Assembly (NCBI RefSeq): GCF_026965555.1
Contig: NZ_CP114040.1
Span: 10,824,001-10,888,000, forward strand
Source: Nannocystis punicea
GTDB taxonomy: Bacteria; Myxococcota_A; Polyangia; Nannocystales; Nannocystaceae
Direction: 5' to 3'
DNA length: 64,000 nucleotides
Each line of letters starts with the position of its first letter. Within the stretch, counting starts at the first letter, position 1. This document shows, one piece after another, positions 38,884-47,525 of the stretch. The position numbers and the translations under genes are program-made. The notes under the pieces are model-generated. The model was not told the DNA's origin, ran no database searches, and saw nothing but the letters and a program-made list of their open reading frames with translations.

Positions 38884-40911
38884 TCACTTGGCGGGCGCCT
38901 TGGCCGGCTTCTTCGCCGCCGGCTTCTTCGCCTTCTTCTTGCCGCCGGCCGGCACCACCACGACGGAGCCGTCCTCGGGCTCGGCGCCGATCGTCGGGTC
39001 CTGATTGAACAGCTTGAGGGCCGCGTCACGCAGGGTGCTGTTGCCGCTGGCCGGGGCCGGCGCGGTGTAGCCGAGCCAGGCCTGGCGCAGGACCATCTGC
39101 TCGTAGGTGGCGCCCGGGTCGAGGGCGATCTTGTAGGTGATGGCGCCGCCGGTCGCGGCCACCGCGGTGCGCTCGATCATCCGCGCCCCGCGCTGGACCG
39201 TCAGCGTGTGCCGCGAGTTGCCGGCCATCGCCTTGATCTGCCGCTTGGCCTCGGCCGCGCCGCCGATCTTGAGGCCGTCGATGGCGACCAGCACGTCGCC
39301 GTTGGCCAGGCCGGCCTTGTCGCCGGCGCCGCCCTGGCGCACCAGCTCGATCAGCGCGCCCTTGTCGCTCTGCTCGGCGAACACCAGCTCGAGGTCGCCA
39401 CCTGTATCTTGGACCAGGTCCATCTTGTAGCCGGCCTGGCGCAGGTGCTTGCCGTACTCGATCTCGTCGAAGCCGTGGACGTACTTGCGGAACAGCTCGC
39501 TGACCTCCGCGCCCGCGGCCCCGCCGGCGGCGACGAAGGTGGCCTCGAGCTCGGTCGGCGAGATGCCGGCGCCGGTGTTCTTCCAGCGGCCGAAGAGCTC
39601 GCGCATGACCGTGTCGAGGCTGCGCTGGCCGCCGGAGATCCGCCGCAGCTCGATGTCGAGGGCCATGGCGATGAGCATGCCCTTGTTGTAGTAGTCGACG
39701 TAGCTGTTGCCGCCGTCGTCGGGCCGCAGCCAGGCCTCCCACGAGGCCTGCTCGACCGTCATCTGCTTGCGCCCCGGCGACTCCTGCAGGCGCTTGATCT
39801 GCTCGCCGAGCGCCTCCATCGCCTCGGACTCGCTGGCCAGCCCGGCGCGGGCCAGGATCACCCACGCGTAGTAGCTGGTGAAGCCCTCCGAGAACCACAG
39901 CATGCTGGTGTGGACCTCGCGCTCGTAGGAGAACGGGCCGAGCACGCCGGGGCGGATGCGCTTGACGTTCCAGGCGTGGAAGAACTCGTGGGCGGCGACG
40001 CCTAGGAATTTTCGGTAGGCCGCGGGGTCGCCGAAGATCCACGGCTCGAGCCCGATCGCGGTCGAGTTGCGGTGCTCGAGGCCGCTGCGACCGCCGGGCC
40101 GCAGGTGCAGGATGTACGTGTAGTCGGTGAACGGCACGCCCTCTTCGCCGCCGAAGATCGCGTAGGTGGTGTCGGCGATCTTGGCCAGGTCGGAGCTCAG
40201 CTTCTTGTCGCTGTAGTTGCCGATGCCCTGCAGGGCGACGTGGAACTGGACCTTGCCGGCCTTGAAGTTGATGGTGTCGACCTTGCCGACGTGGACCGGC
40301 GCGTCGACCAGCATGTCGTAGTCGTTGGCCTTGAAGGCCTTGCCGCCGCTGCCCGCGCGCGGCAGCGCACACACCACCTGCGCGCCCGGCAGGCCCTCGA
40401 CGCGCAGCTCGATCGGCCGGTCCTTGTGGCCGACGGCGTAGGGGAACAGGTACACGCCGTTGAAGAAGCCGAACTCGTCGTCGAGGAAGGCGCCGCCGAT
40501 GCCGCTGTACGTGCCGCGGTAGACGCGGTAGCGGAGCTTGAACGGCTGGCCGCCGTGGGTCACGCGCCAGGTGATCTCGTCGACCTTGACGACGGGGATC
40601 GGCTTGCCGCCGGCGGTCTCGGCGACCATGCCGCGGACGTTGCGGTGGGCCTCGGTGACTCGATACGCGCCGGGGTTCCAGCGCGGCAGCTGCAGGTCGG
40701 TGACCTCGCCCGGCAGGTCGGAGAAGCTGAGCTCGACCTGGAATTCGTGGCGATGCGGGTCGTCCATCGCGACCTTGTAGACGAACGCGTCGAGCTTCTT
40801 GGCCGCCGCCTCGGCCCCCGGCGCCGCCGACGTGGTCGTCGGGTCGACGAGCAAGAGGCCGAGCGCCAGCGCCGCGGCGAACCGGCGCTTCGAGAGCAAG
40901 CGAGACAGCAT
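38884..40911 (-). CDS. M61-family peptidase with PDZ domain, exported
   Basis: A 675-residue metallopeptidase of the M61 (glycyl aminopeptidase) family. Signal peptide MLSRLLSKRRFAAALALGLLLVDPTTTSAA; N-terminal M61 beta domain; zinc site HEFFH (308-312) with third ligand Glu342 in SEGFTSYY; GNSYVDYYNKG; then a PDZ domain (AEQSDKGALIELVRQGGAGDKAGLANGDVLVAIDGL in outline, about 535-600). It ends in a Lys/Ala/Pro tail (KKKAKKPAAKKPAKAPAK) like a histone H1 tail, unusual for an exported enzyme. Divergent from the 41005 gene. Confidence 0.93.
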   Translation of the reverse strand: MLSRLLSKRRFAAALALGLLLVDPTTTSAAPGAEAAAKKLDAFVYKVAMDDPHRHEFQVELSFSDLPGEVTDLQLPRWNPGAYRVTEAHRNVRGMVAETAGGKPIPVVKVDEITWRVTHGGQPFKLRYRVYRGTYSGIGGAFLDDEFGFFNGVYLFPYAVGHKDRPIELRVEGLPGAQVVCALPRAGSGGKAFKANDYDMLVDAPVHVGKVDTINFKAGKVQFHVALQGIGNYSDKKLSSDLAKIADTTYAIFGGEEGVPFTDYTYILHLRPGGRSGLEHRNSTAIGLEPWIFGDPAAYRKFLGVAAHEFFHAWNVKRIRPGVLGPFSYEREVHTSMLWFSEGFTSYYAWVILARAGLASESEAMEALGEQIKRLQESPGRKQMTVEQASWEAWLRPDDGGNSYVDYYNKGMLIAMALDIELRRISGGQRSLDTVMRELFGRWKNTGAGISPTELEATFVAAGGAAGAEVSELFRKYVHGFDEIEYGKHLRQAGYKMDLVQDTGGDLELVFAEQSDKGALIELVRQGGAGDKAGLANGDVLVAIDGLKIGGAAEAKRQIKAMAGNSRHTLTVQRGARMIERTAVAATGGAITYKIALDPGATYEQMVLRQAWLGYTAPAPASGNSTLRDAALKLFNQDPTIGAEPEDGSVVVVPAGGKKKAKKPAAKKPAKAPAK

Positions 40912-41004
40912 GGCCGGAGGATACTCGAAGTGCCCCCCGGGGCGCCCGCGCCGGGGCGTTTGCTGCGGGTAGAGCCGCGGAGAAAACGAGTACACTCCGG
41001 CGCC

Positions 41005-43476
41005 TTGTCCCTCGCCCCGCCCCAGCGCCAGCCCGCGCGCCCCGGTCCGTGGCCGCTCGCCGCGATCGCGGGCGCCGTCGCGGCGCTGGTGCTGATCCCC
41101 GGCCACGGCGCGCACGGCTTGTGGTCGCAGGGCGAGATCGGGGCGCTGCAGCGCGCCCAGGCGGCCCTCGGCGCCGCGCTCTCGGGCCTGGAGCGCAGCC
41201 CGTGGCTGCCCGACGCCCTGCGGACGCAGGCGCTCGCGCTCACCGGCGACCCCGCGGCCATCCGCCTGCCCGGCGCGATCGCCACCTGCGTCCTCGTCGC
41301 GCTCGCCGCCGGCCTGGCCCGCGCGCTCGGCTTCTCCGCGACCTACTCCCTGCTCGCCGGCGCGTTCGCCCTCGCCTTCCCGCTGTCGCTCACCCAGGGC
41401 CGCCTCGCCGTCGGCGACCCGGTCGGCGAGCTGGCCTCCACCGCCGCCGCCCTGCTCCTCGCCGCCGCCCTCGCCAGCCCCCGCCTCGCCCGCGCCCTGG
41501 GCCTCGCCGCCGCCGGCGCCCTCGCCCTCGCCCTCGCCGCCACCGCCTCCGGCCTGTGGCTCGGCGTGGTGCTGCCGCTGATCGCCGCCGCGCTGTGGGG
41601 CCCTGCTCCTTCGCGCATGTCCTCTAAAACATGGCCGCCCGGACATAGCCTGGAGGGCATGCCCGTGAGCGCAGCCGACCTGTCCTCCGCGCCAGCCGCT
41701 CGCTCGGCCGCCGGCAACCCGTCCTCGTCGCTCTCCGCCGACCTGTCCTTCGCGCCAGCCGCTCCCGCGGCCGCCGGCGGCCTGTCCTCGTCGCTCTCCG
41801 CCGACCTGTCCTTCGCGCCAGCCGCTCCCGCGGCCGCCGGGGCCCGGCGCGGCGCGGCCCCGGTCTCACCTGCTCCTTCGGACCTGTCCCCTCCGCCATC
41901 CGCGCTCTCGCGCCCGCTGCGGCTGGTGCTGGTCGCCGGGGCGCTGGCGGCCGCCGGCGCGGCCGGGTGGCTGGCGTACCACCAGGGGGACGGCTACATC
42001 CCCGCGCTCGGCGCGGCCAAGGACCTGGCGCTGCGCGAGCGGCCGCACGTGCGGGGCTTCCACGCCGCGCTCGAGGACTGCGGCTACCAGCTGTTCCCGT
42101 GGCTGCCGCTGGTGCTGCTCGGCCTGCTGCAGCCGGGGCGGGCGCGCTGGCCGGCGCTGTGGTTCGCCGTCGGGCTCGCGCTGGTCAGCGCCTCCTCGCT
42201 GCTGTACGGCGCGCGGGCGGTGCCGCTGACCGTCCCGGCCGCCGTCCTCGCCGCGGCCGCCTTCGCCCGCCTCGTCTCTCCGCGCACGCCCGCGGCGGCG
42301 CGCCGGCTGGCCCTCGTGCTCGCCCTCGCCGGCTGCTGGATCTTCGCCAAGGATGCCCGCCGCACCCCCAGCCGCGTCGGCGCCGCCCTGGCGCCCGCGC
42401 GCGGCGAGCACAACTACCCGGCCGCCGACCTCGGCGCCCCCGACCTGCTCGCCGGCCTCGCCGGCGGGGCCGCGCTCGCCCTGTTACTTTCGGCCATGTT
42501 CTCTGCGCCAGGTCCCGGAGGACAGGGCGCTTCGCGCATGTCCCGAAGGCTCTACGAGCTGCGGACCCGCCTGCCGGTCTGGCTGCCCGCCGCGGTGATG
42601 GTCGCCTGCCTCGGCCGGCAGGCCTGGAGCTACGGCCGCGAGCTGCTGCCGCGGACCAGCGAGCAGTTCTCGCTGCTGCGCCCGCTGTCGCGCTGGGCCG
42701 CGTGGGCCGACGCCGGCGCCCTGCCGAAGGCCCTCGGCGTCCACCGGGTCACCGACCCCGGCCTCGACCTCTACGGCCCGGCCGCCGACCAGCGGGTCCC
42801 GCTGGCCACGCGCGACGCGCTCAGCAACGTCCTGCGCCAGCCGGCCCCGGCGGCCGCGCTGATCCGCACCAGCGAGCTGGCGGCGCTGCACCAGACGGCC
42901 CGCGCCGGCGGCTTCCCGCTGTACGTCCTCGACGCCAGCAACCGCGACGTCCTGCTGATCGCCAACGCCCTGCCGCCCGGCGAGGCCGACGTGAACCCGA
43001 TCCGCCGGGTCCTGTTCGACGAGCCGCCGGCGCTGGCCCACCAGACCCTGGTCCGCTTCGACGACTACGTCGAGGTGATCGGCTGGGAGTGGGACGAGCC
43101 GGTGGTGCGCGGCCGCGACGTCGAGCTGCGCGTGGTCCTGCGCGCGCTCAAGCCGATGCCGAGCGGCAGCAAGATCACCTTCCGCCTGCAGCAGGGCCGG
43201 CTGTCGCGCGTCAACCCGATGCCGCACGACCTGGTCGAGAACATCTACCCGCCGCAGTACTGGCGCGCCGGCGACTACCTCCTGCACCGCTTCCGCGTCC
43301 ACGTGCCCACGCTGGAGATCGTCCCCGGCCCGCACGAGGTCGTGCTCGGCATGCGCCGGACCGAGAACGCCAACTACAAGATCACCGTCCCCGAGGGCGA
43401 GACCGGCGAGCACGGCGTGCGCGTGTTCCCCGGTCCGCACGAGTTCGCGGTCGTCGGCGAGCTCCAGGTCTGGTGA
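41005..43476 (+). CDS. GT39-like multispanning membrane protein with in-frame palindromic inserts
   Basis: An 823-residue inner-membrane protein resembling dolichyl-phosphate-mannose-type (GT39/ArnT-like) glycosyltransferases: many Ala/Leu transmembrane helices in the first 500 residues (for example LAAIAGAVAALVLIPGHG, PLIAAALWG) and a soluble C-terminal domain (VEVIGWEWDEPVVRGRDVELRVVL). I do not see a clear catalytic Asp-Glu motif, so activity is uncertain. Residues of about 204-297 are an inserted low-complexity segment with a 63-base (21-codon) tandem repeat (ADLSFAPAAPAAAGG). A second hairpin-bearing insert is near residue 497 (AMFSAPGPGGQGASRMSRR). The start is uncertain: TTG 41005 is the first in-frame candidate. 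Confidence 0.7.
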   Translation: MSLAPPQRQPARPGPWPLAAIAGAVAALVLIPGHGAHGLWSQGEIGALQRAQAALGAALSGLERSPWLPDALRTQALALTGDPAAIRLPGAIATCVLVALAAGLARALGFSATYSLLAGAFALAFPLSLTQGRLAVGDPVGELASTAAALLLAAALASPRLARALGLAAAGALALALAATASGLWLGVVLPLIAAALWGPAPSRMSSKTWPPGHSLEGMPVSAADLSSAPAARSAAGNPSSSLSADLSFAPAAPAAAGGLSSSLSADLSFAPAAPAAAGARRGAAPVSPAPSDLSPPPSALSRPLRLVLVAGALAAAGAAGWLAYHQGDGYIPALGAAKDLALRERPHVRGFHAALEDCGYQLFPWLPLVLLGLLQPGRARWPALWFAVGLALVSASSLLYGARAVPLTVPAAVLAAAAFARLVSPRTPAAARRLALVLALAGCWIFAKDARRTPSRVGAALAPARGEHNYPAADLGAPDLLAGLAGGAALALLLSAMFSAPGPGGQGASRMSRRLYELRTRLPVWLPAAVMVACLGRQAWSYGRELLPRTSEQFSLLRPLSRWAAWADAGALPKALGVHRVTDPGLDLYGPAADQRVPLATRDALSNVLRQPAPAAALIRTSELAALHQTARAGGFPLYVLDASNRDVLLIANALPPGEADVNPIRRVLFDEPPALAHQTLVRFDDYVEVIGWEWDEPVVRGRDVELRVVLRALKPMPSGSKITFRLQQGRLSRVNPMPHDLVENIYPPQYWRAGDYLLHRFRVHVPTLEIVPGPHEVVLGMRRTENANYKITVPEGETGEHGVRVFPGPHEFAVVGELQVW
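41617..41895 (+). repeat. In-frame repeat insert in a membrane-protein gene
   Basis: It starts with CATGTCC/ACATGG half-sites (41625-41665), then has two near-identical 57-base blocks at 41721-41777 and 41784-41840, period 63, preceded by a partial copy at about 41679. The unit contains CTGTCCTCGTCGCTC and GACCTGTCCTTCGCGCCAGC. The period is a multiple of three so the frame is kept. Encoded residues are Ser/Ala/Pro, and the segment interrupts a run of membrane helices. Confidence 0.85.
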
Positions 43477-43501
43477 CCGCGGCGGTCCGCGAGGCTTCGA
43501 C

Positions 43502-43517
43502 CTGTCCCTCGGGACAG
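43502..43517 (+). terminator. Hairpin after the GT39-like gene
   Basis: CTGTCC-CTCG-GGACAG, identical core to 27727-27742, lying 25 bases after the stop codon and between convergent genes. No T-run. Confidence 0.5.
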
Positions 43518-43584
43518 CATCTTCGGCCTGCTCTCGGAGCACACCGCGGCGGCCCTGCGCCCGCCGCGATCCGCGGCACGCGCC

Positions 43585-44442
43585 TCAGCTCTCGACTACC
43601 CGCGACGTCGTCCGCACGAACGAGGCGATGTGCTGCGCGCTCGCCTCGGGGTGCTGGTGGTGCGGACCGTGGCCGGCGGACGGGTACGTCAGCAGCTGCA
43701 CCGTCGGCAGCGTCTGATTGAGCGCGTACCAGTTCTCGACCGGGAAGATGATGTCGTGGTCGCCGGCGATGTGGAGGATCGGCAGCGTCGTCGCCCGCAG
43801 CGCCTCGAGGACCGGCAGCGCCGGGAAGATCGGGGCCGTGTGGTCTTTCGAGAGGTTGGCGCGGGCGAACTCGGCCGGCACCGGGACGCTGCGGTCCTTC
43901 GTCCTCGCCGCGATCCGGTCGACCGAGCGCCGGGCCGCCGCGCGGCTCTCGGGCGAGCGCGGCTCGAAGAACAGGATCACCTCGTCCTCGAAGTCGTTGA
44001 CCTCGCGGGCGGCGGTGGTGAAGAACAGCTCCTCGGCCGGCTTGACGATCGGCCCCGGCGGCGTCGTCCCGAACAGCACCGCGTGGCTCAGGTGCGTCGG
44101 GTGGACGGCGACGACGACCTGGGCGACGATCCCTCCGAGCGACCAGCCAGCGATCACCACGTCGCGGAGCTCCAGCGCCTCGATCAGGTCGCGGGGATCG
44201 GCGGCCATCGCGAACGGGTTGTAGGTGGCGGTCCCGGTCGACAGGCCGAGGCCGCTGTAGTCGAAGGTGATCACACGGAACCCCGCGCCGGCCAGCGCGT
44301 CGAGGAACGCAGGGTCCCAACAATCCAGGTTGCCGCGGAAGCGCGTGCAGAGGACGATCGGCTGGCCGGAGCCGATCGATCGGTACGCCAGACGGCGGCC
44401 GTTCGTCTCGATGAACAGGTTCGGTGCGTCGATCGCGGACAT
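43585..44442 (-). CDS. Alpha/beta-hydrolase
   Basis: A 285-residue hydrolase with the alpha/beta fold. The nucleophile elbow is GWSLGG, the acid Asp in IAGDHDIIFP, and the His in SAGHGPHHQHPE. The oxyanion region is VLCTRFRGNLDCWDP. It is closest in style to chloroperoxidase/esterase-like proteins; the substrate is unknown. Cytoplasmic, no signal. ATG 44442 (MSAIDAPNLFIETNGRRLAYRSIG) fits the fold start. It stands alone; its upstream spacer carries the 44586-44850 hairpin array. Confidence 0.92.
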   Translation of the reverse strand: MSAIDAPNLFIETNGRRLAYRSIGSGQPIVLCTRFRGNLDCWDPAFLDALAGAGFRVITFDYSGLGLSTGTATYNPFAMAADPRDLIEALELRDVVIAGWSLGGIVAQVVVAVHPTHLSHAVLFGTTPPGPIVKPAEELFFTTAAREVNDFEDEVILFFEPRSPESRAAARRSVDRIAARTKDRSVPVPAEFARANLSKDHTAPIFPALPVLEALRATTLPILHIAGDHDIIFPVENWYALNQTLPTVQLLTYPSAGHGPHHQHPEASAQHIASFVRTTSRVVES

Positions 44443-44861
44443 GCTCCCCGTGTAGCGAGTTCCGCGGGGCCGCAAAACCCGACCAAGGTGGGGTGTGGAC
44501 GCCCGACGACGGTCGCGCGAATCGGCCGTCTCGGTCTGCCGCCCGAGCGCGCGAGCGACCGCCGCGGGCCGCGCTTCTTCATGCGCCGTGACATGTCCGT
44601 CGAGACATGTACGATTCTGGCCCGGATACCACGTCCCGAAGGCCATGGTCTTCCGGTCTGCCAGCGGTCGCCCTCGCGGCTGTCATCCCTCGACTCCGCT
44701 CCTGTCCTCACGGACATGTCTTTTACGCCTGCCGGCGGTCGCGCTCGCAGCGGCCATCCCCGGACGTTCTCACCTGTCCCGACAGACATGTCGTTCGACC
44801 CGTCGCGCAACTCGCCGCCCGCCGTCATAAATCTGTCCCGAAGGACAGCTTATTCTCCCGC
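44443..44861. repeat. 419-base spacer with hairpin array
   Basis: No gene seen. Hairpin half-sites are at 44590 (GACATGTCC/GAGACATGT), 44701-44718, 44773-44792 and 44826-44841 (CTGTCC-CGAA-GGACAG). Between them a module is repeated about 71 bases apart: one copy starts near 44645 (TGCCAGCGGTCGCCCTCG), the other near 44716 (TGCCGGCGGTCGCGCTCG). Confidence 0.6.
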
Positions 44862-47051
44862 TCAGCGCGGGCGCAGCCAGCGAATCGCCCCGGCCTGCTC
44901 CTCCGCCGCGCGGCGGTGATTCAGCGCCAGCAGGCCCGACAGCACCGCCGCCTCGGAGCCGTCGCCCGCCAGCGCGTACGCGCCCGCGACCCGGTGATCG
45001 ATCTCCGCGTGCACCGCCTGCAGCTCGGCCGGCGGCGCGTTGTACATCGCGGTGATCGTCCAGCCGGCGGCCGCGAGCCTCCTGCGGCACGCCTCGAGGC
45101 GCTCGCCGAGCGCCGCGAGCTCGGCCCGCGGCTCCGGCTCGCACGCGGGGAACGGGAACGTCTCGAAGCACACGCTCTTGTTGTAGCGCGGGCGGTCGGC
45201 CAGAGTGCCTCCGTTCGCGCGCGCCCACAGCCGGTGGATCTGCGACGACAGCACCGCCAGGTGGAACGCGTCGTCGAGCGCGATCGCCAGCAGCGGGTGC
45301 TCCGGCACCACCGCCCCGTCGACGAACACGAACACGCGGTGCTTCGCTGTCTCCGGCGTGACGATGTAGCGCGACAGCCCCGCGATCGTCCGGCGCGTCG
45401 TCGGCATCGTCTCGGCGAATTGCCAGTAGCGCTCGCGCCGGCCGGCCCGGCTGTTGCGCGCGCGTTCGGGCTGCACCGCGGCCACCAGCCGCTCGAACGC
45501 CGCCGGCGCCGCGCTGCGGGCCGCCGCCTCCGACAGCCCCGTGAAGTCGATCACCCGCACCTCGCGCGACCGCTGCAGCACGTCGCGGCCGTTGACGATC
45601 GGTCGCACGTACCCCGACTCCTGCCCCGCGCTCGCCGGCAGCAGGAACCCGCGCCCGCCGAGCATCACCCCCGCCCCGGCCAGCCCCCCGTTGGCCAGCA
45701 GGCGGCGCGCGCTGGCCAGTTCGACGCCGACGCGCAGGTCCGCCGAGATGATCCCGCGCTCGACCGCCTCGTCGCCGCCCGCGCGCACGCGAATGCAGCG
45801 ACCGTCGCCGCGGCCCGCCGCCGCCACGGTCATGGCGATCCGCACCGCCGCCCCGCGCGGCCCGTCGACCCACGGGTGATCCGCGATCGCGCCCACCAGG
45901 TGGATCGCCCCGCGGCGCAGGAAGCCCTCGATCACCCGGCGGTTGTAGATCTGCGTCACGCTGTTGGTCGTCACCAGGCCGAATCGCCGCAGCTGCCCGG
46001 ACTCCAGCAGCGTCGCCGCGCGGTGCCACCAATACATCACCAGGTCCGCGCTCTCGGGCACCGCCGAATCGTAGCAGGCGCGGAGCCGCGCCACATACGA
46101 TTCGCCGAGACTCGCGCGCAGCCGCGATTTGCCGAGGAACGGCGGATTGCCGGCCACGAACGTCGCCGGCGGCCACGGCGACAGCAGCGCGTCGGCGTGG
46201 ACGATCGTCGCCCGCTGGCTCGCGCCCCGCGGTCCCGCGCGCAGGCCGGCGATCCACAGCACCAGCCGCGCCACCTCGCAGGTCCAGCCGCTGCGATCGA
46301 TCCCGATCATCTGCGCCGGCGTCACCGCCCGCTCCGCCGATTCGCGACAATCAGCGCCCAAGAACGACAGCACCTCGTCCTCGAGCCGGCGCAGCGACTC
46401 GTGGGCGACCACGAGGAAGTTGCCCGCGCCGCACGCCGGGTCGAGCACCCGCACCGCCGCCAGCTCGGCGAGGAACGCCCGCACCGCGCGGCCGGCCGCC
46501 GGCGCCTCGTCACGCGAACGCAGCGCCAGGGTCTCGTCCTGCACCCGCGCCCAGTCGGCGCGCAGCGGCTCGTCGACCACCAGCGCGACCAGCCGCTCGA
46601 CGTAGGCCCGCGGGGTGAAGTGCGCGCCGAGCCGCCGCCGTTCGCCCGGCCCCAGCGCTCCCAGCAGCAGGTCGCCGAAGATCACCGGATCGATCTCTCC
46701 CCAGGGCGCCTCCGTGAGCGCGTACAGCTCGACGAGCTCGCCGCGCCGCAGCGCCAGCGCCGGCGTGGCCACCAGCGCCGCCGCCTCTCCCGGCCAGATG
46801 AGCGCCGCCCACAGCTCGCCGAGCGCCGCCGCGAACCCGTCCGGCGCCGCGATCGCTCGCCCCACCAGCGCCGCCATCCCGCCCCGCGCCGCCAGCCCGA
46901 GCGCCTCGGCGATCAGCGTGAAGGTGCAGCGGATCAAGAACCGCGCGACCCGCTCCGGCTCCCCCGTGCGCCGCCGCAGCCGCGCCGCCAGCGAGGACAA
47001 CCTCGCCGCCGCCGCGCGCGTGGCCTCGACCTCCATCGCAACCTCGACCAT
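44862..47051 (-). CDS. Solitary MmeI-like adenine DNA methyltransferase
   Basis: A 729-residue N6-adenine methyltransferase. An N-terminal helical region carries the MmeI/type IIG spacer motif (RFLIRCTFTLIAEALGL at 37-53) and GAHFTPRAYVERLV at 142-155. SAM motif I is DPACGAGNFLVVAHESLRRL (204 onward), catalytic motif IV NPPFLGK (302-308). The C-terminal part (DHPWVDGPRGAAVRIAMTV, IDFTGLSEAAARS, RYIVTPETAKHRVFVFV) is the usual target-recognition/linker region. MmeI-type enzymes normally begin with a PD-ExK nuclease; none is seen here, and no restriction gene is nearby. It could be an epigenetic orphan, the methylase of a defence system with partners outside the window, or an N-terminally trimmed enzyme. 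Start ATG 47051. Confidence 0.9.
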   Translation of the reverse strand: MVEVAMEVEATRAAAARLSSLAARLRRRTGEPERVARFLIRCTFTLIAEALGLAARGGMAALVGRAIAAPDGFAAALGELWAALIWPGEAAALVATPALALRRGELVELYALTEAPWGEIDPVIFGDLLLGALGPGERRRLGAHFTPRAYVERLVALVVDEPLRADWARVQDETLALRSRDEAPAAGRAVRAFLAELAAVRVLDPACGAGNFLVVAHESLRRLEDEVLSFLGADCRESAERAVTPAQMIGIDRSGWTCEVARLVLWIAGLRAGPRGASQRATIVHADALLSPWPPATFVAGNPPFLGKSRLRASLGESYVARLRACYDSAVPESADLVMYWWHRAATLLESGQLRRFGLVTTNSVTQIYNRRVIEGFLRRGAIHLVGAIADHPWVDGPRGAAVRIAMTVAAAGRGDGRCIRVRAGGDEAVERGIISADLRVGVELASARRLLANGGLAGAGVMLGGRGFLLPASAGQESGYVRPIVNGRDVLQRSREVRVIDFTGLSEAAARSAAPAAFERLVAAVQPERARNSRAGRRERYWQFAETMPTTRRTIAGLSRYIVTPETAKHRVFVFVDGAVVPEHPLLAIALDDAFHLAVLSSQIHRLWARANGGTLADRPRYNKSVCFETFPFPACEPEPRAELAALGERLEACRRRLAAAGWTITAMYNAPPAELQAVHAEIDHRVAGAYALAGDGSEAAVLSGLLALNHRRAAEEQAGAIRWLRPR

Positions 47052-47525
47052 AGCGCAGTCGCCTCATCAGGGCGCCGCGCCGCACCGTCGTGGCCGAGGA
47101 ACCGCGTCTCCGACGGCGCGCCTCCGCCGAGGCGCGACCTCTCCGACCTCACGCGCCAGCACTCCGCCCGGCCCGCCGGCCGGCGTCGGACCGACCTCGA
47201 CCGGGGCCGAGAGCGGCCGCAACGGACCCGCCGGCTCTCGCTGTTCCTGGCCCAAGGGACAGGTCGCATATCTCTCCGCGACCGCCCCGGCTCGCCCTCC
47301 CCGACCTCGCTCTCGGTGGATTCGCCGCTGGGTCCTGCTCACCACATGGCACAAAAGACACATCATATGTCTCTTGCGCCATGTCGCATCCTGTTAAAAC
47401 ACTTCAGGACTGCCACGAATCGCGCTACGAGGCTGATATCGGGCAGTCACCGAAGAAGCCTCGTGCACACGCTCCGCGGTGAACCCGCGCAGCCAGGCGC
47501 GATCTTCGCGTGATAGCTTCCGGCC
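47052..47525. other. 474-base spacer with an imperfect inverted repeat
   Basis: No gene seen. It lies upstream of both the methyltransferase and the 47526 lipoprotein. The notable structure is at about 47344-47383: ATGGCACAAAAGACA and TGTCTCTTGCGCCAT arms around a seven-base centre, with a few mismatches. A single GGGACAGG site lies near 47252. The 47390-47525 part is less GC-rich and may hold the lipoprotein promoter. Confidence 0.4.

Noticed and set aside
44862..47051. Complete restriction-modification or BREX system
   Set aside because: Only a methyltransferase is seen; flanking genes are a hydrolase and a lipoprotein.
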